Of a stretch of DNA of 16,261 nucleotides, positions 1-6,154 are shown piece by piece. The translations under genes were made by a program, and so were the position numbers. Source of the DNA: Spirochaetaceae bacterium (lineage in GTDB: Bacteria; Spirochaetota; Spirochaetia; Treponematales; Breznakiellaceae); the NCBI GenBank assembly GCA_031290205.1, contig JAITNZ010000049.1:1-16261 (forward strand). The letters run 5' to 3'. Below the pieces are notes generated by a model that was not told where the DNA came from, did no database searches, and was given only the letters and a program-made list of their open reading frames with translations. Position 1 is the first letter of the stretch, and every line of letters starts with the position of its first letter.

Positions 1-28
1 TGTGGCACAGAGCAGTGAGGAGTGATGG

Positions 29-34
29 TATAAT
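29..34 (+). promoter_or_regulatory. Possible extended -10 box (TATAAT)
   Basis: A perfect TATAAT preceded by TG plus one base (TGGTATAAT) fits an extended -10 hexamer. I see no good -35 at the expected spacing, and the window edge limits the view. A transcript from here would run through the structured element at 41-208 before reaching the gene at 276, giving a leader of more than 200 nt. The box could be a chance AT-rich match. Confidence 0.3.
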
Positions 35-40
35 ATAATT

Positions 41-208
41 TTCGTGGTAAATACCAAACGGTTGAAAATGCTCTATTGCTGCCGCGGGGGGGGTTGCGGG
101 GGGAACCCCCCCGCAGAGGGGGTAGGGCGCAACGCAGTGCGCCCGTAGGTGGAGACTTCCCCCTCCTCTACTGGATTACTACCATAGTGCCAGCTGATTT
201 ACCACGAA
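41..208. repeat. Structured element bounded by 12-bp inverted repeats
   Basis: The ends are a perfect 12-bp inverted pair: TTCGTGGTAAAT at 41-52 and ATTTACCACGAA at 197-208. Inside are a G6/C7 hairpin with a two-base loop (95-103 with 106-115), a stem GAGGGGG/CCCCCTC (116-122 with 159-165), and nested in that stem a perfect GGGCGCA/TGCGCCC hairpin (125-131 with 138-144). There is no coding potential. The layout resembles a MITE or similar mobile intergenic repeat, but only one copy is in this window and I see no convincing target-site duplication. It could instead be a structured leader of the gene at 276. Confidence 0.5.
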
Positions 209-275
209 TTTGGAAGTGCAACCGCTCTGGTTAGCGAGCTGGACAAAGATGCGGGAAGTATGGTATATTTTAATA

Positions 276-695
276 ATGGACGATTTTACGAGCGAGTTGC
301 TCACAAATTATATGAATTATAATGAAAACAACGATTTTGTTGTTGCCGAGGGGGCGGAAAAGCGCAAGGTTATCGCAATTATCGAGTCCTTGCTGGGACA
401 GTTGGGCGATAATACCTCGAATGTGTTTCAGACCGCCGAGGGCGCCCTGCTCTGTTATCCGTGGCGGAAGCTGGATCTAAAGCCGCCGAAGAAGGGCGAG
501 AAGTGGACGGTGAGTTTTCGCGGCAAGGTCGAGAGTTTTGTCCTTTCGCTTAATAAGAAAGGTGTGTTGCGAGGACATCTTTACAGCGAAACTGCCGAGG
601 TATTCACGCGGATTCAGGAATTCGAGACCTCGAAAGTACTGCTTGAAGCCGACCCCGCCAACCTTTCTTTTCCCGTCATCTTCGCCAAACAGTAG
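276..695 (+). CDS. Small hypothetical protein, about 139 residues
   Basis: I do not recognise this protein. From the ATG at 276 it starts MDDFTSELL and reads about 139 residues to the stop at 693-695. It is soluble in character, with no signal peptide, transmembrane segment or metal-binding motif that I can see. It has a charged N-terminal half (AEGAEKRKVIAIIESLL) and a second half that looks like alternating beta strands (WTVSFRGKVESFVLSL, GVLRGHLYS). The start is uncertain: ATG at 249 and TTG at 210 are in frame, and none has a strong Shine-Dalgarno. The TTG at 210 begins inside the edge of the upstream inverted-repeat element, so it is unlikely. The gene is convergent with the one ending at 843. 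It could be a conserved spirochaetal hypothetical; I assign no function. Confidence 0.55.
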   Translation: MDDFTSELLTNYMNYNENNDFVVAEGAEKRKVIAIIESLLGQLGDNTSNVFQTAEGALLCYPWRKLDLKPPKKGEKWTVSFRGKVESFVLSLNKKGVLRGHLYSETAEVFTRIQEFETSKVLLEADPANLSFPVIFAKQ

Positions 696-842
696 CCGGT
701 GAAGGCAAGCTCGGTTGGCAGACAACGCTTTTCTCTTACCAAAGGCATGGCAAAAAGCGCCTTAGCTGACTCGTTACCGCTCACTTTGTTGTTGGCTTCA
801 CGGTAAGCCGGCATTGCCGCATTTTGCCGAGCTTTCCTGATA

Positions 843-1400
843 TTATAATCGTAACGTAGCGCCGAAATTGATATGAGTGTGAGTGCCCCCGCCGACTTCC
901 AGAAAAACGCCGAGGGGGAAGGCTGATTTGAAAAAATAGCGTCCTCCGAGATAGAAAGCGAATAAAAATTTGCCTTCAATATTGTTGGTGTAGGAATTTG
1001 TGCAAACAGTACCGCCGATGTTGGTAGCAATATAAGTATCCAATTGAGGAACGCCAATACTGATATGATAGGCAATCCGTGCGCCTATCGAATAAATAGA
1101 CGATGATATATTAGCCGCCTCTTCCATGCTCATGCCGATTACACCGCCGAGCGTCCACGGCAATGTAAACAGAGGCAACGCATATTCGGCGCTTACCAAG
1201 AGCGGCGGCATCTTCATGGGTAGACCGGTAACGCTTGAACCAAAGCCAATGCCCCCATTTATGAGTACGGTTCCATTGTTAATGACGCCCGAATACGAAG
1301 TTGCGTTTACATCCAGCGCGAAAACAATGCCGGTGAAAAAAAACAGCCCCGTCGCTAAAAGAATTCTTTTTACATTTTTCATGTTGCTCATGTTGATCAT
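843..1400 (-). CDS. Small secreted outer-membrane beta-barrel-like protein
   Basis: About 185 residues. The N-terminus MKNVKRILLATGLFFFTGIVFA is a clear signal peptide with a probable signal peptidase I site after VFA. The mature part alternates glycine-rich and aromatic/hydrophobic strands (LLVSAEYALPLF, TLGGVIGMSM, FLFAFYLGGRYFF, LGVFLEVGGG, INFGATLRL), typical of a small transmembrane beta-barrel ending near the C-terminus. The ATG at 1400 follows an AG-rich stretch (AGAGAGAAAG). An in-frame ATG at 1382 would give a more usual signal peptide length. It lies 19 nt downstream of the lipoprotein gene ending at 1420 and is almost certainly co-transcribed with it. The role is unknown; an envelope function is inferred from strand pattern and context. 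I recognise no specific family. Confidence 0.75.
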   Translation of the reverse strand: MINMSNMKNVKRILLATGLFFFTGIVFALDVNATSYSGVINNGTVLINGGIGFGSSVTGLPMKMPPLLVSAEYALPLFTLPWTLGGVIGMSMEEAANISSSIYSIGARIAYHISIGVPQLDTYIATNIGGTVCTNSYTNNIEGKFLFAFYLGGRYFFKSAFPLGVFLEVGGGTHTHINFGATLRL

Positions 1401-1419
1401 CTTTCTCTCTATACTCCGC

Positions 1420-3402
1420 TTAAATCCAAAAACTTAATCCAACAAGGATGGTGCTGCCAAAGAAATAATCACTTGCATGGCTCGAGTTTCGGTTTATAAA
1501 ATAATTTTCATATTGCGGACCCATCAAACTGCTGCCAACTTCAAGCATATAGCCGATGCGTAAAGACGGACCCCATACCCATGGTATTATATCTAAACGT
1601 AACTGCGTGTTGGGAATATAGACAGCCCCCGCTGCCTCATACAGGTATGCCGTGCAACCCAATGCGAATGAAAAAATAGCATAATCCCAAACAGCGGACA
1701 CGCCCAGATTGCCGCCGAATGCTATGTTTATATCTTCTATCGGTATTGTTTTGCCGGTAGCTCCATCCGTGCGTTTCCCTGCGTTATAGTTTCCTACCGT
1801 GTATTGAAAGGTTCCTTCCAAGCTAAAAGTTTTATATCCAAGCTCCAGTCCCGCCCCAATGGTCTTTGATGTCAGATAAACCCCGTTAATTCCCGCACGC
1901 CATTTTTTTAGGCTTATCTCTATCGGCGGTGATTTTGGTTTTACCGGTTTTTCGATGATTTGTTTTTGCGCCGAAGTAATTTTCTGGCTTGCCTTGGGTA
2001 TAGTCGCGCTTCTGATTCGCGGCAAGGTTTTGGCATCTACCATATCTACTTTCAGTATGTTCTCGCTTTCAGGCTGCCAGCGTTTCCCCTGAATGCGTTC
2101 AACTCTGACAATCAACCTTCCGCTCCCCACTATCTTACTCTTGGGGACATCGGGGAATTCGATTTTAAGACGCTGAGTCGCATCATACCTAATCGAATTT
2201 CCCGCAGTTAGATATAACTGACCGTATAAATCTGCGGTAACTGTGCTGATTTTTTCGTCCTGTTCGTTATACATTGAAAGTTCAACAGGGTAGGCTTGAA
2301 CCTTATTAAAAATTGCAGTTTCAATTGTTTGGCTCTGTGTTGAACTCGCCGACACTTTGGGCCAGCTTTCAAAACCCCAGTTTTTATAATTCTTTTGTTT
2401 TTTAAGCCCCTTCAGCATATCATTCAATACTTTTTGAAAAACCGAAACTTCCCTGCCGGGAACAAGACTTATCTGTATTTCCCAGTCCTGTGTCTCGTTT
2501 TCATAGTCGGGGTTTCCCTTAGGCGCCGGAGTTGGAATGTAGGCAATTTGATAAGGCGGTTTATCGGCAACAAGATTTTCGAATTCCTGCAAACGCTTTT
2601 TCCATTCGTTTCTACGGTCGATGTCGTTTACAATATCGGCGCCAACGCCGGAGGCTACCTCGGCTGCCAGCCGGTTTAGCTTGTCGGCGGCTTCCGTCAG
2701 CGAGGAGTCGCTGTCGTGGGCGCTGTAGAGATAAAAGAGTGAAGCGATTGAATTTCCGTTGTCGGCAGCCAGCTGGGACTCATAGAGTTCTGTCTGAGCA
2801 TTCAACGCGTTTTTCCCTTCATCGGTAAGCATGACTCCCAATCCTTCAAGGAGGCTCGCCGTCGCGTTGCTTAACACCATAGTATTTCTGAGCATGGCAA
2901 GCGGATACGATTTTTGCGGGCTAAAGTCCGTGATGATAGCGCCGGACACAAAATCGGTTACCCGCAGTGAAATAAAAAAATTCCCCGTCGACGAATCTTT
3001 TCGTAAAGTCCCTAACAGTTTATAGTTGGCGGCTTTTATCGTGCCGATACCAAGCTCGCTCTCCTGGGAATAAATACCGCTCTGCGAGGACTCCTGGTGG
3101 GCGACAATTTCACCAATATGCTGTTCATCCGTTAAATTTATCGACGAATATTTTTTAATATTCGTCGTCATCTGGTCGCTAATCAGACCAAGCAGAAACT
3201 CATCCCCGGAGGATAAGCCTTCGCCTTTCGTTTGCGTTATCGCCATACTGATTTCGCTACCGCCGCGTTCAGGGTCGTAAAGGACGCCTGTCTTTTTTTC
3301 AGATGCGGGATCGGAAAAAAAATCCTTCAGCGTCTGGCAACCTGTTCCCAACAGCGCCGTCATTACCAACAATAAACAACAAACCAATCTACCTTTTTTC
3401 AC
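1420..3402 (-). CDS. Lipoprotein with CsgG/LpoB-like N-terminal and barrel-like C-terminal domain
   Basis: About 660 residues. The N-terminus has a lipoprotein signal with lipobox LLGTGC. Residues of about 45-175 have the pattern of CsgG/LpoB-like periplasmic domains (a helix LLGLISDQMTTNI, then INLTDEQHIGEI, then IKAANYKLLGTL). The middle, near residues 255-345, is shared with the gene at 3581-4855: NDIDRRNEWKKRLQEFE, PPYQIAY, DYEN, WGFESWP. After a Pro/Lys-rich linker (EKPVKPKSPP) the last 160 or so residues look like paired amphipathic strands (AGLELGYKTFSLEGTFQY) ending in LVGLSFWI, as in an outer-membrane barrel. The start is GTG at 3402 with GGAG about 11 nt upstream. It sits second in a minus-strand operon. 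The barrel call rests on strand pattern only; the exact role is unknown. Confidence 0.8.
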   Translation of the reverse strand: MKKGRLVCCLLLVMTALLGTGCQTLKDFFSDPASEKKTGVLYDPERGGSEISMAITQTKGEGLSSGDEFLLGLISDQMTTNIKKYSSINLTDEQHIGEIVAHQESSQSGIYSQESELGIGTIKAANYKLLGTLRKDSSTGNFFISLRVTDFVSGAIITDFSPQKSYPLAMLRNTMVLSNATASLLEGLGVMLTDEGKNALNAQTELYESQLAADNGNSIASLFYLYSAHDSDSSLTEAADKLNRLAAEVASGVGADIVNDIDRRNEWKKRLQEFENLVADKPPYQIAYIPTPAPKGNPDYENETQDWEIQISLVPGREVSVFQKVLNDMLKGLKKQKNYKNWGFESWPKVSASSTQSQTIETAIFNKVQAYPVELSMYNEQDEKISTVTADLYGQLYLTAGNSIRYDATQRLKIEFPDVPKSKIVGSGRLIVRVERIQGKRWQPESENILKVDMVDAKTLPRIRSATIPKASQKITSAQKQIIEKPVKPKSPPIEISLKKWRAGINGVYLTSKTIGAGLELGYKTFSLEGTFQYTVGNYNAGKRTDGATGKTIPIEDINIAFGGNLGVSAVWDYAIFSFALGCTAYLYEAAGAVYIPNTQLRLDIIPWVWGPSLRIGYMLEVGSSLMGPQYENYFINRNSSHASDYFFGSTILVGLSFWI

Positions 3403-3444
3403 TTTTATACATACTCCTTTTAATCACCATTTTATTGCGCCTCT

Positions 3445-3480
3445 GACGCTTTCTGCCCTCGCCTTCAGTATGAAAAGAGC
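3445..3480. repeat. Short dispersed repeat, copy A
   Basis: This sits in the 178-nt gap between the two paralogous envelope genes. The segment runs GACGCTTTCTGCCC through TCAGTATGAAAAGAGC. It resembles 8889-8933 closely and 14892-14935 more distantly. Position-by-position comparison of 3437-3480 with 14892-14935, without gaps, gives about 32 of 44 matches. The rest of the gap (3481-3580) shows nothing else I can support. Confidence 0.5.
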
Positions 3481-3580
3481 ATTATCCTACAGTAAACTCC
3501 TACAGCAAAACGCGCGGTTAGGAGCATGGCAGCTGTGCGTGCGCATTGCGCGTGTGCGGCTGACCGAAAAAGCCTTCCCC

Positions 3581-4855
3581 CTATCGTGTTGCCACAATAA
3601 AAATATTTTGCATATATTTACTAGGCAGCTCATCTGCCGCGCTAATCTTTACGAAACCCCTGTTTGCTGATTCTTCACTACCAATTCCGTTGATACTGGC
3701 AATGCGAACAAAAGGTTTATCGCCAAGCGTTTGCCTGTCGGCTTTTACCTTAGTATACACTTTTACCACATTCTGTTCCGTATCCGCATATACCGTTTTG
3801 CGTAACGCAATAAGCCTTCCCCGCATATCAAAACGCATGGTATCAATTACTTTCCCGTCATCGTTTACCAATTCGGCTACGACGGTATAGGTCTTAAATG
3901 CGCCAAACAGCGATATATAATAGGGCCAGCGCGCGAATCCCCATTCTTCTCTTTTTTTGGTCGCGTCCAATCCGGTAAGTATCGTGGCTAATACGCGGCT
4001 CATGCCTTCCAGCTCCTCGGACTTTCTAAGCGTTAATTCAAATTGCAGATTAACGGTAGCGTCTTCATAATTGGTAGTACCATGCTGAACCGGTTTTCTG
4101 GTAAAAATAATTTCGTAAGGGAGATGTTCGGTATAAAATTTTTCAAAATCTGTTAATATTTTTTCCCAGTTTTTACGGGATTCTATATCATCCCGTATCG
4201 CCTGCCCCAACCCACCGGAACGAATGTCGGCGGAAATCGTTCGGAGTATCTCGTCCGCTTCGAGGAGCGATGCATCAAATGCGACAGCATTATAGAGATA
4301 TATCATCGTTTCGAGGGTGTTCCCGCTGTTGTTTGCCGCCTTGCCCCGCGCAAGGTTGATTTTTGCTTTCAAATCATTAGTATCCGTTTTCTTAATTTCG
4401 GCGGCGCCGACGTCGGTCAACTCAACCTTCATCCCTTTGAGGAGTTCCTCACTCGCTTCGTTAAGAATTTTCCCGGATGTAAAAAGCGCTTTGTTTGCCT
4501 GCCTGCTAAACGGGGCAAGAATCAGTCCTGTTTTAGAATCATCGATGCGGATGGTCAAGGTATAAATACTTGCCCCCGCTGGCGTGATGCTTCCCACTAA
4601 AATACATGTTGCCGCGCCAGGAAGCCCCGCCTCAGTTTCGGCGGCTTTTATCGCCGAATACATGTTGAATTTTGCGACAAGCACCGAGCGGATGAACGCG
4701 CCAAGCCACTGGTCGTCTTTTGCAAGCGCACTCGCGTTAATTTCACGAACAAGCATATTCGTCCCTGCGCCGCCGTTTCCTGTATAATAGTTTTGCGCAG
4801 AAAGCGAAAATGGTATCGCACTTATCAACAAAACAAATAGAATTTTTTTACGCAC
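3581..4855 (-). CDS. Secreted CsgG/LpoB-like protein, paralogue of the 1420-3402 product
   Basis: About 424 residues from the GTG at 4855, chosen because GGAGG lies exactly six nt upstream. The in-frame TTG at 4876 would place that ribosome site inside the coding region. The N-terminus (KKILFVLLISAIPFSLSAQ) is a signal peptide with a likely cleavage at LSA/QN. There is no lipobox cysteine, unlike the downstream paralogue. Residues of about 20-150 resemble a CsgG/LpoB-like fold. The region around 218-310 matches the paralogue: RDDIESRKNWEKILTDFEKF, PYEIIF, NYED, EEWGFARWP. The C-terminal part is short and lacks the barrel-like domain. First gene of the three-gene envelope operon. Probably periplasmic or anchored through partners; function not known. 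Confidence 0.8.
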   Translation of the reverse strand: MRKKILFVLLISAIPFSLSAQNYYTGNGGAGTNMLVREINASALAKDDQWLGAFIRSVLVAKFNMYSAIKAAETEAGLPGAATCILVGSITPAGASIYTLTIRIDDSKTGLILAPFSRQANKALFTSGKILNEASEELLKGMKVELTDVGAAEIKKTDTNDLKAKINLARGKAANNSGNTLETMIYLYNAVAFDASLLEADEILRTISADIRSGGLGQAIRDDIESRKNWEKILTDFEKFYTEHLPYEIIFTRKPVQHGTTNYEDATVNLQFELTLRKSEELEGMSRVLATILTGLDATKKREEWGFARWPYYISLFGAFKTYTVVAELVNDDGKVIDTMRFDMRGRLIALRKTVYADTEQNVVKVYTKVKADRQTLGDKPFVRIASINGIGSEESANRGFVKISAADELPSKYMQNIFIVATR

Positions 4856-4886
4856 ACGGCGCCTCCGGTAATTCAAACTTTTTTGA

Positions 4887-4923
4887 TGTTAATGCTTTTA
4901 ACATTTTTCGTAAAAAGTTTCAA
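4887..4923 (-). promoter_or_regulatory. Candidate promoter and dyad upstream of the envelope operon
   Basis: On the minus strand TTGAAA (4923-4918) could be a -35. An AT-rich segment 16-17 nt further on (TTAAAA or TAAAAG) could serve as a weak -10. That -10 overlaps a perfect 6-bp dyad, TGTTAA-5-TTAACA (4887-4903), a shape expected for a small dimeric regulator. The distance to the GTG at 4855 is suitable. Both signals are short and could be chance. Confidence 0.3.
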
Positions 4924-5016
4924 GTGCCCGCACAATAATTGAATTCGACAATGAACCACGAACGGCACGCACTCCTCTGCTGTTAGGCTTCACTGTCTCC
5001 GCCCGCTGGAGGCGCA

Positions 5017-5342
5017 CAGGCTCACCTAAAGGTGAACCTGCATTAACGTGCAGTGTCGGGTTGTTCTGCGCCACGCCATGAACGATTTATTGCAACAACG
5101 CCCAATAATAGCGTCAGGTAACCCCATCTTGCCATCACGCTTTCTAGTCGCGCCGCGCGGGGATATATGCTTTTGGTCTCTAAATTTGCACCGCTCACGC
5201 GGTGTGGGCGCGTTCATTGGGCTGGGTAGCCCTCACGCACGGGGCTGTAGGGCTTCACTGTAGGGGGTTACTGTAAAGGCTTCACTGTAAGCCAGAAAAC
5301 CCAACGCCCAGCCGGTTGGTCCGAAAAGCCCTCACGCACTTG
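5017..5342. repeat. Hairpin-rich intergenic repeat, copy 1 (with about 98 extra nt)
   Basis: The first 71 bases (5017-5087) are identical to 5383-5453, and 5203-5342 is nearly identical to 5471-5610. The unit carries many stem-loops: CACCT/AGGTG, CTGCA/TGCAG, an outer ATGAACG/CGTTCAT pair and CCAAC/GTTGG, plus short iterations of GGCTTCACTGTA. This copy differs by an extra block at 5104-5202 inside the ATGAACG/CGTTCAT hairpin. There is no credible reading frame. Together with copy 2 and the element at 5637 it fills most of the gene-free stretch between 4904 and 5888. The segment 4904-5016 holds only the weak promoter candidate and one more GGCTTCACTGT near 4986. Confidence 0.75.
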
Positions 5343-5382
5343 TGCTACAGGGGATGTTCCCGCCGCGTAGCCGGGCGGCGCG

Positions 5383-5610
5383 CAGGCTCACCTAAAGGTG
5401 AACCTGCATTAACGTGCAGTGTCGGGTTGTTCTGCGCCACGCCATGAACGATTAACCGCAACAACGCCCTTGTGGGCGCGTTCATTGGGCGGGGAAGCCC
5501 TCACGCACGGGGCTGTAGGGCTTCACTGTAGGGGGTTACTGTAAAGGCTTCACTGTAAGCCAGAAAACCCAACGCCCAGCCGGTTGGTCCGAGAAGCCCT
5601 CACGCACTTG
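5383..5610. repeat. Hairpin-rich intergenic repeat, copy 2 (compact form)
   Basis: A direct copy of the 5017-5342 unit without its extra block. Here the central structure is intact: the outer stem ATGAACG/CGTTCAT encloses CGCCC-TTGT-GGGCG. The two copies lie in the same orientation about 40 nt apart. They may be a duplicated mobile or structured-RNA element. I cannot tell whether it is transcribed. Confidence 0.75.
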
Positions 5611-5636
5611 GGCTGCGGAGGATTATCCTGACGTAG

Positions 5637-5810
5637 CGGGCGGGGCGGGGAAGGCTCATCAGAAAAATTCACTGGTAAACGAATTTAGCCGGCTATTTGC
5701 CGGCACAGGAAATTGCTTTTCCTAAGTGGCAGTAAAAGCGTCCGATGAGAAAACGTACTTGCTTAGGAAATGGGTGCCTGTTTTCTGATGAGCCTTCCCC
5801 GCCCCGCCCG
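5637..5810. mobile_element. MITE-like element with perfect 30-bp terminal inverted repeats
   Basis: Bases 5637-5666 are the exact reverse complement of 5781-5810 over 30 positions (core GGCTCATCAGAAAA / TTTTCTGATGAGCC with GC-rich outer parts). Internal stems include TTTCCTAAG/CTTAGGAAA (5718-5726 with 5762-5770), GCCGGC/GCCGGC and AGGAAA/TTTCCT. The length is 174 bp and there is no coding capacity, so any movement would need a transposase supplied elsewhere. A diverged partial second copy, inverted, begins near 16202 at the window end. No obvious target duplication is visible. The alternative is a large structured repeat that is not mobile. Confidence 0.65.
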
Positions 5811-5812
5811 TT

Positions 5813-5863
5813 CCCCGCGATTAAAATCGCGGGGCAGCATAAGTGCGGGAGGCGCTGTAGGTA
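5813..5863 (+). repeat. Promoter-abutting repeat block with CCCCGCGATT palindrome
   Basis: Begins with a 22-nt perfect palindrome-like hairpin (CCCCGCGATT/AATCGCGGGG, 5813-5834) and continues through AAGTGCGGGAGG to GGTA at 5863. The reverse complement of 16144-16195 matches it with about six mismatches and one indel. In both places the match ends at GGTA, just before a promoter. Either this is the outer part of the larger repeat or a shared upstream regulatory module. Confidence 0.6.
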
Positions 5864-5888
5864 GCTTTTCTTTTTCCCCCCTTTCAGG

Positions 5889-5894
5889 TATAAT
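5889..5894 (+). promoter_or_regulatory. Promoter -10 for xseB-mutL
   Basis: A perfect TATAAT lies 26 nt before the xseB start. The expected -35 position, about 5866-5871, is a T-rich run (TTTTCT) and a poor match to TTGACA. A start near 5901 would leave a leader of about 20 nt with the GGAG ribosome site. Confidence 0.5.
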
Positions 5895-5920
5895 CTAAGC
5901 GAAATAATTACGGAGTGGCT

Positions 5921-6154
5921 ATGAAAAATTTTGAGGAACGATTGGAGAAGCTTGAGAAGCTGGGCGAGAAGGTGCGTTCAAGCGATATTCCGCTGGACGA
6001 AGCGCTCGATGCTTTCGAGGAAGGCGTTAAACTTGCCCGTTCACTGGAGCAGGACCTCGAAAAAGTGGAAAGCCGCATCGAACAATTGATGAATGCGCCG
6101 GAAGACAAAGCGGGCGAAAAACCTGAATTGTCTCTGTTTGACGCAGGGGAATGA
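5921..6154 (+). CDS. xseB: Exodeoxyribonuclease VII small subunit
   Basis: About 77 residues, the usual size for this subunit. It forms part of exonuclease VII, which degrades single-stranded DNA to oligonucleotides with the large subunit XseA. The family signature is clear: NFEERLEKLEKLGEKVRSS, then IPLDEALDAFEEGVKLAR, then a heptad-like helix DLEKVESRIEQL. The product is a short, highly charged two-helix coiled coil. The ATG at 5921 is chosen because GGAG lies five nt upstream; the in-frame GTG at 5915 overlaps that site. The stop overlaps the mutL start (ATGA at 6151-6154), so the two are translationally coupled. No xseA is in the window. Confidence 0.93.
   Translation: MKNFEERLEKLEKLGEKVRSSDIPLDEALDAFEEGVKLARSLEQDLEKVESRIEQLMNAPEDKAGEKPELSLFDAGE

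Noticed and set aside
726..759. CGCTTTT/AAAAGCG stem-loop between convergent genes, as a terminator
   Set aside because: The loop is about 20 nt and no T-tract follows on either strand. It only weakly resembles the dispersed short repeat.
3470..3670. Plus-strand ORF starting MKRALSYSK
   Set aside because: It begins inside repeat copy A and runs antisense into the envelope gene. It has no family features.
5026..5263. Overlapping small ORFs on both strands in the 5 kb repeats
   Set aside because: They lie in duplicated hairpin-rich sequence, lack ribosome sites, and their frames are broken between repeat copies.
5017..5610. CRISPR array
   Set aside because: There are only two long, unequal copies with internal hairpins. 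No short regular repeats with unique spacers and no cas genes.
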